Source: an uncultured Clostridium sp.
GTDB taxonomy: Bacteria; Bacillota; Clostridia; Oscillospirales; Acutalibacteraceae
Reading direction: 5' to 3'
Assembly (NCBI GenBank): GCA_902471875.1
Contig: CABRLN010000017.1
Span: forward strand, 1-45,614
Length of the DNA: 45,614 bases
This document shows, piece after piece, positions 25,993-35,624 of this stretch; position 1 is the stretch's first letter; each line of letters begins with the position of its first letter. A model generated the notes under the pieces. That model searched no databases and was not told where the DNA came from. It saw only the letters and a program-made list of their open reading frames with translations. The translations under genes were made by a program, and so were the position numbers.

Positions 25993-26318
25993 ATAAATTC
26001 CTTTCTGTATATTTTATATTTAAAAATCGCTGTAAATTACCAACATAAAACAAAAAATAATATGGTCATATTTATATTGTAACATTCAGCATTTGTTTAG
26101 ACATTATTAACCAAAATAATTATAACACAGTTTACTATAATTTTCTACCCAAAACTAAGTACTGTATAAATATAAACAAAAATAGAAAACAAATTTTAGC
26201 TATTACAACCTTGTGTAAACAAGTTAAAATCGCCAAACAATATATGAGCTTAAAAATATAGCGACAAGATATTCTTGCCGCTGTTATCTATTGCTTTATT
26301 ATAAATATTTATTTCTAT
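25993..26318. other. intergenic stretch between the HD gene and sufC
   Basis: AT-rich, with no open frame that I can support. It holds the terminator of the HD-domain gene at 26252-26282 and must hold the sufC promoter, of which I see only weak candidates. No known riboswitch was recognised. Confidence 0.55.
26252..26282 (-). terminator. terminator of the HD-domain gene
   Basis: On the minus strand, AGCGGCAAG pairs with CTTGTCGCT (one G:U) around a 5-nt loop and is followed by ATATTTTTAAG. Confidence 0.65.
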
Positions 26319-26996
26319 TTACTGTATTAATTTATCAAGTTCATTTTTACCATTCATATAAGACAAGTTCACTTCACGAAATATATCATTATAAAATCTA
26401 ATTGCAGATTGCTGCCTTTGTTTTGCAAGTTCTGCTCCCCTTTTTGTGTAGAACTTTGAATATAAACTTTCTAATTTATATTTATACTTTTGGAAAAAAG
26501 AAGGTTCACTGTCATTTTTACCATCAGATACCTGCCCATTAGGTAATAAAGAATATAGCGGCTCTGAAACCTGCCCTTTATAAATTAGGGTACGTGCAAT
26601 ACCAACTGCACCACAAACATCCAACTTATCGGCATCGAATAATATTTTTGCCTCTATGCCTTGCGGATGACTATTTTTTCTAAATCTATGGGTTTCAATA
26701 CAGCTTTTTACTTGTTCTGCAAACTTAACGTCAAATTCATTTTCCAACAAAAAACGGTATGCTTTGTCTGCACCAACTTTAGCATGACATAATTTTTGAT
26801 TTTTAAATTGCTCTTTTCTTCCTATGTCATGCAATAAACAGGCACAAATTAAAACATCGTAATTCACATTTTGTTCCGATTCAGCAATATCAATGGCATT
26901 ATACAATACACGATAAATATGTTCTTTATCATGTGCGCTGTCATTCATACATAAAAGCATATAATTTTCTATTAACAAATAAACGTCTTTATTCAT
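26319..26996 (-). CDS. HD-domain phosphohydrolase
   Basis: A 225-aa HD-superfamily protein. The metal-binding residues are visible as AHDKEHIYRV (about 21-30) and LLHDIGR (54-60), with a further conserved Asp in ILFDADKLD. Such proteins hydrolyse nucleotides or phosphate esters; the substrate is unknown. I take the ATG reading MNKDVYLL because it matches the usual start of the family. Its SD (AGAGG) is rather far, and an ATG 12 nt earlier is possible. It follows the PucR-type gene on the same strand, about 100 nt away. Confidence 0.85.
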   Translation of the reverse strand: MNKDVYLLIENYMLLCMNDSAHDKEHIYRVLYNAIDIAESEQNVNYDVLICACLLHDIGRKEQFKNQKLCHAKVGADKAYRFLLENEFDVKFAEQVKSCIETHRFRKNSHPQGIEAKILFDADKLDVCGAVGIARTLIYKGQVSEPLYSLLPNGQVSDGKNDSEPSFFQKYKYKLESLYSKFYTKRGAELAKQRQQSAIRFYNDIFREVNLSYMNGKNELDKLIQ

Positions 26997-27098
26997 TTTT
27001 TGTAACATATCCTCTTTTAAAGCTTTTGATGTTTTTCCATAATTGAAAATTTCTGTAACTAACCGCAAATTTTTATGCTACAATAATATTTCTATTTA

Positions 27099-28268
27099 TC
27101 AATTATTTAACATCTTGTGTATATAAAATGCAAGCATTAAATTAAGTTTATCTTCATAATTAAGTTCACAATTAAGAATTTCTTTTATCTTTTTTATTTT
27201 GTAATTAATAGTATTTCGGTGTACAAAGGTCTGTTTTGCCACCTCCTGCACGCTGGAGTTGTTCATTAAATAACATTTTAATGTAGGTACATAGTCAGTA
27301 CCGTTTTTACGGTCAAATTCTACCAGTTTACCCAAACGCTCAACAAGAAGGTCGTTGAGCACTTCGGTGTCCTGTACAGAAAGCAACAGCTTATATACTC
27401 CTATTTCGCTGTAATGATAAATGTTGTGGTTATTCATTAGCGCCACCTTAACAGCAGAAACTGACTTTGTATAGCCTGACGCTACCTTTAAATATCCGTT
27501 GCATACAGGACTTATTCCAGCATAAATTCCATAATCTGGAAACTGAGCACTACAAAACGTAATAAGGTCATTTAAAAATTCTTCCGACTGCTTTGGTGTA
27601 AAACCATCTATCACACACACTAAATATTTATCTTGAGTAAAAAGACTAAATTTCTTTGTCAACTTGCCTAGCTGCTTATGCACTAAAAAGCGTAGATTTT
27701 TCTTATCAAAATCCTTTACCTCTTCATTTGATGTTGTAAGGATGATAGTAACAACCGAATAGCTGTCACTGTCTTTAAAATCCTTTCTGTCAAGAGTACT
27801 GTAATATGCCTCTCTGTCCCATGGTGAAAAAATAAGATTTTTAAAGGCATTGGCAAGACTAACCTCATTTTCTTCACTTGCAACTATTCGGTGGCAATAG
27901 TCATATATAATATCTACCAAATGAACAGACCATGGTATTGCAAAAAGAGGCAGCCTGTTGCTTTCGCAAAACTCGATAACCTCGTTAGGAATAGAACAAA
28001 TGTAGGGTCCAATATTTACTACCAAACCGACAGCTTTTTTGTCGTAAAGCTTTTTTACAAAATCTAACAACCAGCTGTCGTCACTGCTTTGCTGACCAAT
28101 ACCTGTTACAAATACAAGCTCACTGCCATGCAAAAAATTTGGTACATCTCTGTCTTCAATTAAGTGTACCCAACGCACATAGCTGTCAAGCCCATCTGCT
28201 CCTGATATTAACTTCATTCCATAGGTATTTTCGCAATTTTGGCACAAATTTGCCATAGTTATAGCCAT
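27099..28268 (-). CDS. PucR-family transcriptional regulator
   Basis: A 389-aa regulator. The N-terminal PucR-like domain (about 1-120, VFVTGIGQQ) is followed by a GGDEF-like middle region and a C-terminal HTH_30 (SVQEVAKQTFVHRNTINYKI), as in PucR and CdaR. The family controls purine catabolism, sugar-diacid or other uptake genes. The gene lies next to the purine biosynthesis operon, but no catabolic gene is present, so its target is open. Start ATG with GGGGGA 8 nt upstream; a longer frame of 9 codons is not supported. Confidence 0.9.
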   Translation of the reverse strand: MAITMANLCQNCENTYGMKLISGADGLDSYVRWVHLIEDRDVPNFLHGSELVFVTGIGQQSSDDSWLLDFVKKLYDKKAVGLVVNIGPYICSIPNEVIEFCESNRLPLFAIPWSVHLVDIIYDYCHRIVASEENEVSLANAFKNLIFSPWDREAYYSTLDRKDFKDSDSYSVVTIILTTSNEEVKDFDKKNLRFLVHKQLGKLTKKFSLFTQDKYLVCVIDGFTPKQSEEFLNDLITFCSAQFPDYGIYAGISPVCNGYLKVASGYTKSVSAVKVALMNNHNIYHYSEIGVYKLLLSVQDTEVLNDLLVERLGKLVEFDRKNGTDYVPTLKCYLMNNSSVQEVAKQTFVHRNTINYKIKKIKEILNCELNYEDKLNLMLAFYIHKMLNN

Positions 28269-28286
28269 AATTAATTCCCCCAGAAA

Positions 28287-28371
28287 AAGTAACAACAGTT
28301 ACTTAACATAAAAATACCCATACTTAATAATTCACACAATTCATTATAACATTGAATTAAAATAAAATCAA
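28287..28371 (-). promoter_or_regulatory. pucR-type gene promoter and leader hairpin
   Basis: Minus strand: -35 TTGATT (28371-28366), 17-nt spacer, perfect -10 TATAAT (28348-28343). A 7-bp hairpin, AAGTAAC/GTTACTT with a 4-nt loop, lies in the leader at 28287-28304. The 28269-28605 stretch holds only this and the purD terminator. Confidence 0.65.
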
Positions 28372-28555
28372 CCTTGCAAAACACTTTTTATAAAATATGC
28401 AATACAGGGGAATCAGGTCATTTTAGCGAAAATATTTTGCAAGTTTCGTTTATATATTATTCATTTTCAAGAGCGTTTCAAATAGATATCACGTAATTAT
28501 AATTTATTAACTCATTTTGGTACTTTATAAATTTAGATATATTTCAACCTGAAAT

Positions 28556-28586
28556 ACAAAAGGCAGCTCATAGAGAACCGCCTTTT
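28556..28586 (-). terminator. terminator of the purine operon
   Basis: On the minus strand AAAGGCGG and CTGCCTTT form an imperfect stem followed by TTTG, about 20 nt after the purD stop. Confidence 0.7.
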
Positions 28587-28605
28587 ATCATATATTTATT
28601 TTTTA

Positions 28606-29871
28606 CTACTTTGTTCTGCCAATATCTTTGCGGTAGTGTGCACCTTCAAAATGAATTTTTTCTACTGCACTGTATGCTTTATTAAGGGCCTCGTCAAGAG
28701 TAGGTGCTGTTGCTGTAACACCTAAAACTCTTCCGCCATTTGTATAGAATTTACCGTCTTTGCATACTGTACCTGCATGGTAAACAGTGGCACCGTCAAC
28801 ATTGCCTTTGTCATTTAAGCCTGTAATTTCAATACCCTTTTTATAAGCCTCAGGGTAACCCCCGCTTGCCATTACAACACAGGCAGAGGCATCGTTTGAC
28901 CACTCAATTTCAATATCATTTAGCTTTTCGTCAATTACTGCATCTATAATATCTAAAAGATCTGTCTTAAGGCGTGGCAAAACAACCTGTGCCTCAGGGT
29001 CGCCAAAGCGTGCATTATATTCAATTACCTTTGGTCCCTTTGGCGTAAGCATCAAACCAAAATACAAACAACCTTTAAAAGGTCTTCCCTCTGCTGACAT
29101 TGCTTTAATAGTTGGTTCAAAAATAGTTTCTTGACACTCTTTGGCAAACTCGTCAGTGTAATACGGGTTAGGACTTATTGTACCCATACCGCCTGTGTTT
29201 AAGCCTTCGTCATTATCATAAGCTCTTTTGTGGTCTTTTGAAGATACCATAGGCTTAACAGTTTTTCCGTCTGTAAAAGAAAGCACAGAAACCTCAGGAC
29301 CGGTTAGAAATTCTTCAATTACTACCTGATTACCTGATTCGCCAAACTTTTTATCTTCCATAATGGATTTAACAGCATCTTTAGCCTCATCAAAAGTTTT
29401 TGCTATAATAACCCCTTTGCCCAGTGCAAGACCATCTGCTTTTACTACTACAGGAATTTCATTTCTGTTTTCAATATATTCAACAGCCTTTTGAGCGTCA
29501 CTAAACACTTCGTAATCAGCTGTAGGAATATTATACTTCTTCATAAGCTCCTTTGAAAAAACCTTGCTTGCCTCAATAACAGCAGCTTTTGCGTTAGGTC
29601 CAAACGCTCTTATGCCTGCCTCTTCAAACGCATCTACCATACCTGCTGCTAAAGGATCATCAGGAGCAACAAAAGCAAGGTCAATGCTGTTTTCTTTTGC
29701 AAAGGCAACCATTTTTTCTTTATCCATTACAGGTATGTCAACACATACACTGTCACATGAAATACCGCCGTTGCCCGGTGCAGTATATAGTTTTGTAACC
29801 TTTGGACTTTCCAGCAACTTTTTAACAAGTGCGTGTTCACGTCCACCTGAACCTATCATTAAAATATTCAT
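28606..29871 (-). CDS. purD: phosphoribosylamine-glycine ligase PurD
   Basis: Second step of de novo purine synthesis: joins 5-phosphoribosylamine and glycine with ATP. An ATP-grasp enzyme of 421 aa with MIGSGGREHAL at the N-terminus, GLALGKGV and the EYNARFGDPEAQ metal site near the end. The correct start is the ATG reading MNILMIGSGG with AAGGAAG upstream; the longer frame would run into the preceding gene. Last gene of the operon. Confidence 0.97.
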   Translation of the reverse strand: MNILMIGSGGREHALVKKLLESPKVTKLYTAPGNGGISCDSVCVDIPVMDKEKMVAFAKENSIDLAFVAPDDPLAAGMVDAFEEAGIRAFGPNAKAAVIEASKVFSKELMKKYNIPTADYEVFSDAQKAVEYIENRNEIPVVVKADGLALGKGVIIAKTFDEAKDAVKSIMEDKKFGESGNQVVIEEFLTGPEVSVLSFTDGKTVKPMVSSKDHKRAYDNDEGLNTGGMGTISPNPYYTDEFAKECQETIFEPTIKAMSAEGRPFKGCLYFGLMLTPKGPKVIEYNARFGDPEAQVVLPRLKTDLLDIIDAVIDEKLNDIEIEWSNDASACVVMASGGYPEAYKKGIEITGLNDKGNVDGATVYHAGTVCKDGKFYTNGGRVLGVTATAPTLDEALNKAYSAVEKIHFEGAHYRKDIGRTK

Positions 29872-29888
29872 AACAATCTTCCTTTTTA

Positions 29889-31064
29889 TTAGTGATGGAA
29901 TAGTCTTATGCCTGTAAAGCACATAGCCATATTATACTTATTGCAGGTGTCAATTACATTATCATCTCTGATTGAACCACCAGGCTGTGCAACAAACTCA
30001 ACGCCAGACTTCTTTGCTCTTTCAATGTTGTCACCAAACGGGAAGAAAGCGTCACTACCCAATGCAACACCGCTTAGGTTCTTTAACCATTCTTTCTTTT
30101 CTTCTCTTGTAAGTGGTTCAGGTTTAACCTTAAAGAACTGCTGCCATGTACCTTCAGCAAGAACATCCTCGTAATCATCAGAAATATAAACATCAATAGT
30201 ATTATCTCTGTCAGGACGGCGAATGTTATCAACAAATTTCAGATTAAGAACCTTTGGATGCTGACGCAAAAACCAAATATCTGCTTTGTTGCCCGCAAGT
30301 CTTGTGCAGTGAATTCTTGACTGTTGACCTGCACCTACACCAATAGCCTGACCATCTTTTGCATAGCAAACAGAGTTAGACTGTGTATATTTTAAAGTAA
30401 TAAGAGCAATTTTAAGATCACGCTTAGCCTCCTCTGTAAAACTCTTGTTTTCTGTTACAAAGTTTGTAAGCATTTCGTCATCAATTTTTAGGTTATTTCT
30501 ACCCTGTTCAAAAGTAATGCCGAAAACATCTTTATATTCTTTTTCAGCCGGAACATAGCTTTCATCAATTTGAACTATATTATATGTGCCTTTTCTTTTC
30601 GACTTAAGAACCTCCAGAGCCTCGTCTGTATATCCCGGAGCAATAATACCGTCTGAAACCTCTCTTTGAATCAGCTTAGCTGTTTGCACATCACAAATAT
30701 CAGAAAGTGCAATCCAGTCACCGTATGATGACATTCTGTCTGCACCTCTTGCCTTTGCATAAGCACTTGCCAGAGGAGATAACTCTAAATCATCTACAAA
30801 ATAAATTTTCTTTAATGTGTCAGACAGTTCTGTAGCAACTGCAGCACCTGCAGGACTAACATGCTTAAATGAAGCAGCAGCAGGCAAGCCTGTAGCCGCC
30901 TTTAGCTCTTTTACAAGCTGCCAGCTGTTAAAGGCGTCTAAAAAGTTAATGTAACCCGGTTTGCCGTTAAGCACCTTTATTGGCAGCTCTGTGTTATCCT
31001 TCATAAAAATTTTAGACGGCTTTTGGTTAGGATTACAGCCGTATTTTAATTCTAATTCGTTCAT
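29889..31064 (-). CDS. stand-alone AICAR transformylase (PurH C-terminal type)
   Basis: Transfers a formyl group from 10-formyl-THF to AICAR, giving FAICAR, the ninth step of purine synthesis. The 391-aa chain contains only the transformylase module: FKHVSPAGAAVA (family version of the usual KHxNPCG), KYTQSNSVCYAKDGQAIGVG, GAGQQSRIHCTRLA and SDAFFPFGDNIERA. The N-terminal IMP cyclohydrolase (MGS-like) domain of ordinary PurH is missing. The cyclohydrolase step is covered by the unrelated gene just upstream in the operon (31127-31843). SD CAGGAGG. Confidence 0.94.
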   Translation of the reverse strand: MNELELKYGCNPNQKPSKIFMKDNTELPIKVLNGKPGYINFLDAFNSWQLVKELKAATGLPAAASFKHVSPAGAAVATELSDTLKKIYFVDDLELSPLASAYAKARGADRMSSYGDWIALSDICDVQTAKLIQREVSDGIIAPGYTDEALEVLKSKRKGTYNIVQIDESYVPAEKEYKDVFGITFEQGRNNLKIDDEMLTNFVTENKSFTEEAKRDLKIALITLKYTQSNSVCYAKDGQAIGVGAGQQSRIHCTRLAGNKADIWFLRQHPKVLNLKFVDNIRRPDRDNTIDVYISDDYEDVLAEGTWQQFFKVKPEPLTREEKKEWLKNLSGVALGSDAFFPFGDNIERAKKSGVEFVAQPGGSIRDDNVIDTCNKYNMAMCFTGIRLFHH

Positions 31065-31126
31065 TGTATTTCCTCCTGTATTTTGGAAAATTGTTATTTT
31101 AGATGATAATTGTTAAATCACAATTA

Positions 31127-31843
31127 TTACTTATTTTTATTAATAATTCTGCTTTCAGTTTGCTGTGTTTCTAAATCTATATAACGTACAAAAAGCGAAA
31201 CCTTGTTATCATCATTAAGGGCTGTCCATAACTTGTTTGCAAATGTATCAATATCATCATTGCCAATTTCAACTAGCTTTGGCTCGCCCTCAAAGCTAGG
31301 CAAAGGATTTTCATTACATTTGTATGTGTGTATAAATCTGCCCTGTCCGCTTAGAGGATTTTCGTAAGTAAATGTATATCTTTGGCAAGAGTCGGGGTTA
31401 CCGTTTGCACTTTTAAGAATTGACATTGCATAATTGTACTTACCATTTTCTCTAATTACTAAGCCTGAAATTCTTGGTGTATAGTTAGGACCGTCAGGTT
31501 CAAACTCTCTTGTTCTTAATGACTCTTCAAAGGTTTTACCTTTGCTCATTAGTTCATAAACAGTGTCTGTCTGGTCACCGTTAGTAACAATAGTTTTGTT
31601 GTCCAAAACTCTTACAGGTGCATAAATAATAAGTGAAGGATCTTCAAGCTTAGACTCATCAAAAGCCTGTGTTCTTATACCACTGCCCTCTTCTGCAAAT
31701 ATTCTGTTACGACTGTTCTCGCTTCTTCCCATAATAAAATAAGCAATTACTGCATTTTTGCCGTTAGCACTTTTACCTATTAAAATACCTCTGCCAGGAT
31801 ATGGATTAGTGCTTAACTCTTTTTCTATTGATAATAGTTCCAT
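31127..31843 (-). CDS. IMP cyclohydrolase, PurO type
   Basis: Closes the ring of FAICAR to IMP, the last step of the pathway. The 238-aa protein belongs to the IMP cyclohydrolase family first described for archaeal PurO and not to the MGS-like fold of PurH. Visible family signatures are NPYPGRGILIG near the N-terminus and AYFIMGRSENSRNR (about 34-47), with DPSLIIYAP after that. Its place directly before the transformylase gene supports the call. Start ATG with AGGAAG. Confidence 0.92.
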   Translation of the reverse strand: MELLSIEKELSTNPYPGRGILIGKSANGKNAVIAYFIMGRSENSRNRIFAEEGSGIRTQAFDESKLEDPSLIIYAPVRVLDNKTIVTNGDQTDTVYELMSKGKTFEESLRTREFEPDGPNYTPRISGLVIRENGKYNYAMSILKSANGNPDSCQRYTFTYENPLSGQGRFIHTYKCNENPLPSFEGEPKLVEIGNDDIDTFANKLWTALNDDNKVSLFVRYIDLETQQTESRIINKNK

Positions 31844-31873
31844 TACTTTTCTTCCTTTCGTTTACCCCAAAAA

Positions 31874-32503
31874 TTACAGACCTAAAATTTTGGTTTTATT
31901 GTCAATAACCTTTATTTTATCTTCACAAAATAGTGAAACTGCCTGCGGTAAAATATCCCACTCGGCTTGTTCCATTACTCGCTTTTGCAAAATCTCAGGG
32001 GTATCACCGTTTTGAATTTTCACAGCTTTTTGCAAAATTATAGGTCCCCCGTCACACACTTCATTTACAAAATGTGCTGTTGCACCTGTCACCTTAACAC
32101 CACGCTTTAAAGCACACTCATGTACCTTTAAGCCATAAAAGCCCTCACCACAAAATGACGGAATAAGAGATGGGTGAATGTTGATAATTCTGTTTTCAAA
32201 GGCTTTAATAACACCCACCCCTAGAATAGTCATAAATCCTGCAAGCACAACAAGGTCGGCTCTTTTACTTTGCAAAAGCTCTGTTAATGCTGTGTCATAT
32301 TGTGCTTGGCTTTCATAATCTTTACGTCTTATAACCTCAGTGCTTATGTTATTACTTTTAGCACGTTCAAGGGCATAGGCATTTGGATTACTTGATATTA
32401 CACAAGTAATTTTGCCGCCTATAATTTTACCCGACTTCTGTGCGTCTATAAGAGCCTGTAAATTTGTGCCTCCACCTGACACTAAAACAACTATATTTTT
32501 CAA
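31874..32503 (-). CDS. purN: phosphoribosylglycinamide formyltransferase PurN
   Basis: Third step of purine synthesis: formylates GAR with 10-formyl-THF. The N-terminus VVLVSGGGTNLQALIDA binds GAR, INIHPSLIPSF carries the catalytic Asn and His (106-116 region), and the HFVNEVCDGGPII loop supplies the Asp. The usual PSFPG after the HPS motif reads SFCGEGFYG here. 209 aa. The start is TTG with AGAGGT 7 nt upstream, 12 nt after purM. Confidence 0.95.
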   Translation of the reverse strand: MKNIVVLVSGGGTNLQALIDAQKSGKIIGGKITCVISSNPNAYALERAKSNNISTEVIRRKDYESQAQYDTALTELLQSKRADLVVLAGFMTILGVGVIKAFENRIINIHPSLIPSFCGEGFYGLKVHECALKRGVKVTGATAHFVNEVCDGGPIILQKAVKIQNGDTPEILQKRVMEQAEWDILPQAVSLFCEDKIKVIDNKTKILGL

Positions 32504-32515
32504 AGCAGGTACCTC

Positions 32516-33550
32516 TTATTCAAAAATTACTTCCTTATCACCTTCAACAACCTCACCAAGTACAAAAGCTTTTTCGCCTGCATTTGCAAGTGTTTCAAGG
32601 GCTGTGTCAACATCGTTTTTATCTATAGCAATTACCATACCAACACCCATATTAAAGGTGTTAAACATGTCATGTTCAGAAATATTACCTTCTTTTTGAA
32701 TTACCTTAAAAATTGGCAGTACAGGCACTGCCGATTTTGTAATTTTAGCAGACATACCGTCCTTTAACATTCTAGGAATATTCTCGTAAAAGCCGCCGCC
32801 TGTAATATGTGAAACAGCCTTTACATTACATTTTTCAATAAGAGCAAGCAGTGGTTTAACATAAATTTTTGTTGGCGTAAGCAGTGTTTCGCCCAGTGGC
32901 TTGTCTAACTGGGCGTATGTATTATTAATAGTATTTTCGTTAATATCAAATACTTTTCTTACAAGAGAAAAACCGTTTGAATGAACACCTGATGATGCAA
33001 GACCAATAAGAACATCACCTGACTGCAAGCCTTCACCGTCAATAATTTTTTTCTTGTCAACAATACCTACGCAGAAACCCGCAAGGTCATATTCATCTTC
33101 AGGGTAAAAACCCGGCATTTCAGCTGTTTCACCGCCAACTAGTGCACAGCCTGCCTGCACACAACCCTCAGCTACACCAGAAACAATTTCTGCCACCTTT
33201 TCAGGTATATTTTTTCCAAGAGCCATATAGTCTAAAAAGAACAACGGCTTTGCACCGCCACAGACAACATCGTTTACACACATTGCAACACAGTCAATAC
33301 CAATTGTGTCGTGCTTGTCTAGCAAAAAAGCAAGCTTTAGCTTTGTACCAACACCGTCTGTACCCGAAACAAGCACAGGCTCTTCCATATCTGTAAGATT
33401 AGGTGCAAAGCAACCGCCAAAACCGCCAATGCCGGAAACAACACCGTCAATATTTGTTTTAGCAATATGCTTTTTCATTAACTCTACCGACTTATAACCG
33501 GCAGTAACATCAACACCAGCCGCTTTGTAGCTTTCACTAAAACTCTTCAT
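32516..33550 (-). CDS. purM: phosphoribosylformylglycinamidine cyclo-ligase PurM
   Basis: Fifth step: ATP-dependent closure of FGAM to AIR. 344 aa with the PurM N-domain (GIDCVAMCVNDVVCGGAKPLFFLDY) and C-domain (SHITGGGFYENIPRML). GGAGG precedes ATG, 27 nt after purF. The substrate comes from PurL/PurQ/PurS, which are not in the window. Confidence 0.97.
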   Translation of the reverse strand: MKSFSESYKAAGVDVTAGYKSVELMKKHIAKTNIDGVVSGIGGFGGCFAPNLTDMEEPVLVSGTDGVGTKLKLAFLLDKHDTIGIDCVAMCVNDVVCGGAKPLFFLDYMALGKNIPEKVAEIVSGVAEGCVQAGCALVGGETAEMPGFYPEDEYDLAGFCVGIVDKKKIIDGEGLQSGDVLIGLASSGVHSNGFSLVRKVFDINENTINNTYAQLDKPLGETLLTPTKIYVKPLLALIEKCNVKAVSHITGGGFYENIPRMLKDGMSAKITKSAVPVLPIFKVIQKEGNISEHDMFNTFNMGVGMVIAIDKNDVDTALETLANAGEKAFVLGEVVEGDKEVIFE

Positions 33551-33577
33551 AAATATTCCTCCGTAAAATGTATTTAA

Positions 33578-35044
33578 TTAAATCTTTTCAATTTTCTGAC
33601 TAAATTTATCAACAAATTGCTCTGCAGGAATTTCTGTAGGAAAGTTTCCTGTAAAGCAAGCTGTACAAAAGTTAATGTTTGTATCAGTTGCACAAGCAAG
33701 CAAATTTTCTTGCTTAATAAATTCCAAAGAATCTGCATTAATTTCTTCGCAAAGTTGTTGCTTAGTAAGTCTGCGTGATATTAACTGTTCCTTTTGTGGC
33801 AAGCTTGTACCGTAATGACAAGTTTCGCAAAATTCAGGAGAAGCCACTCTTACATGAACCTCTTTTGCACCTGCTTTTTTAAGCAAATCAACAATATGTG
33901 CTATTGTACCTCCACGTACAATGCTGTCATCAATTATTACAACTCTTTTTCCATCTACAGTTGGCTTAAGAACATTTATTTTAATTTCAAGAGTTCTGTT
34001 TTTTAACTCCTCACTTCCACCCATAGAAAGTGTTCTGCCTAAATATTTATTCTTAATTATAGCCATACCATATGGAATGCCCGACGCATTTGCATAGCCG
34101 ATTGCACAACTTACACCACTGTCAGGCACACCACAGACAACATCAGCTTTAACCGGATACTCCTTTGCCAGTGCCGCACCAACATTCATTCTGAAATTGT
34201 GAACACATTGGTTATCAATAACACTGTCAGGTCGTGAAATATATATAGGTTCAAACACGCACATAAATGTTTCTTTGCCGCAATGTTCTGTATAACTGTG
34301 TAAACCATCTTCATCTATTACAACCATTTCGCCCGGCTTAACATCTCTTATAAATTCGGCCCCCAGGCTATCAAAGGCACAGCTTTCTGAAGAAATAATA
34401 TAACTATTATTCATTTTACCTATACACAGTGGTCTGAAACCATGAGGGTCACGCACCGCAATAAGCTTACTTGGTGAAATCATTACCATTGAATATGAGC
34501 CTTCAATCATATCCATTGCTTTTAAAACAGCCTCTTCAATAGAAAAGGTTAGCAGTCTTTTGCTGGCTATAACATATGCAATAAGCTCTGCATTACTATT
34601 TGACTGAAATATTGCTCCGCCTTCTTCAAGCTCCTTGTGAATTTCTGCCTTATTTGTTATTGCACCGTTATGTGCAATAGCTAAAGAGCCTTTAATGTAA
34701 CGCATAAGCAGTGGCTGCACTGCTGCAATATCATGTGTGTCACGAGAATAAACCGAATGTCTTACATGACCGATTGCGATTTTACCGTTTGGCAACTCTT
34801 CAAGAGCTGCTACAGGCAAAGCCTCTGAAACTAAACCGTTGTTTTTATAGCATTTAAAGCTACCGTTGTCATTAACACATATACCCGCACTTTGCTGTCC
34901 ACGGTGCTGCAGTGCATACAAACCGCTGTAAACCTCGGTAACAGTGTTAATTTCATCATCATTTTTATAAATACCAAATACACCGCATTCATCCTGCGGT
35001 TTTTCATTATCCGTTAATAAAACATCTTTTACTGTTGTGTTCAC
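33578..35044 (-). CDS. purF: amidophosphoribosyltransferase PurF
   Basis: Committed first step: PRPP plus glutamine to phosphoribosylamine. 488 aa. A 19-residue leader precedes the Ntn nucleophile Cys20 (ECGVFGIY), so a self-processed pro-enzyme is expected. The PRPP loop VVIIDDSIVRGGT is near 365-378. Extra cysteines in the C-terminal part (CETCHYG, FCTACF) and at MCVFEPIYISRPDS fit the B. subtilis-type enzyme with a 4Fe-4S cluster. The start is GTG, sharing GTGA with the purE stop, so translation is coupled. Confidence 0.97.
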   Translation of the reverse strand: MNTTVKDVLLTDNEKPQDECGVFGIYKNDDEINTVTEVYSGLYALQHRGQQSAGICVNDNGSFKCYKNNGLVSEALPVAALEELPNGKIAIGHVRHSVYSRDTHDIAAVQPLLMRYIKGSLAIAHNGAITNKAEIHKELEEGGAIFQSNSNAELIAYVIASKRLLTFSIEEAVLKAMDMIEGSYSMVMISPSKLIAVRDPHGFRPLCIGKMNNSYIISSESCAFDSLGAEFIRDVKPGEMVVIDEDGLHSYTEHCGKETFMCVFEPIYISRPDSVIDNQCVHNFRMNVGAALAKEYPVKADVVCGVPDSGVSCAIGYANASGIPYGMAIIKNKYLGRTLSMGGSEELKNRTLEIKINVLKPTVDGKRVVIIDDSIVRGGTIAHIVDLLKKAGAKEVHVRVASPEFCETCHYGTSLPQKEQLISRRLTKQQLCEEINADSLEFIKQENLLACATDTNINFCTACFTGNFPTEIPAEQFVDKFSQKIEKI

Positions 35045-35538
35045 AGCTCTTCCACCTTACTTTGAATTGCTTTATCCTTGGCAATTACTCCCGACTCCAT
35101 ATCTGCCTTAAGTGCCTCCAGCTTTTGTGACAGTGAGTCGTCAGACAAAGCCAGCATTTGAACAGCCAATAAAGCCGCATTGTCAGCACCGTCAATAGCT
35201 ACGGTAGCTACGGGAATGCCCTTAGGCATTTGAACTGTTGCCAAAAGAGCGTCTAAACCGTCAAGGGTTGAAGATTTAACAGGAATACCAATTACAGGAA
35301 TTGTTGTATGTGCAGCTAAAACACCTGCAAGGTGTGCTGCCTTACCTGCTGCGGCAATTATTACACCAAAACCGTTTGCCTTTGCATTTGAAGAAAACTC
35401 TGCCGCCTGTGTTGGTGTACGGTGTGCAGACATTACATGAACCTCTACAGGTACCTCGTACTCCTTTAATGTTTTAATAGCACCCGAAACTACAGGAAAG
35501 TCGCTGTCGCTGCCCATAATTACTGCTACTTTTTTCAT
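35041..35538 (-). CDS. purE: N5-CAIR mutase PurE
   Basis: Sixth step: rearranges N5-CAIR to CAIR. 165 aa, class I PurE with MGSDSDFPVV, SAHRTP and the AAGKAAHLAGV loop (usual AAGgAAHLpGm). First structural gene of the purine operon. Its start lies about 55 nt after an attenuator-like hairpin and small leader frame. purK and purC are not in this window. Confidence 0.97.
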   Translation of the reverse strand: MKKVAVIMGSDSDFPVVSGAIKTLKEYEVPVEVHVMSAHRTPTQAAEFSSNAKANGFGVIIAAAGKAAHLAGVLAAHTTIPVIGIPVKSSTLDGLDALLATVQMPKGIPVATVAIDGADNAALLAVQMLALSDDSLSQKLEALKADMESGVIAKDKAIQSKVEEL

Positions 35539-35589
35539 AATTTAACATTCCTTTCATAATTCAAAATAAACAGAATTGCTTATTACAAA

Positions 35590-35620
35590 ACTAAAAGGCT
35601 GCGGTTATACACCACAGCCT
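35590..35620 (-). terminator. attenuator-like hairpin before purE
   Basis: On the minus strand, AGGCTGTGG (35620-35612) and CCGCAGCCT (35604-35596) form a 9-bp stem (one G:U) with a 7-nt loop, followed by TTTAGTTTTG. It lies inside the purine operon leader between promoter and purE, and starts 4 nt after the leader-peptide stop codon. Confidence 0.75.
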
Positions 35621-35624
35621 ATAA

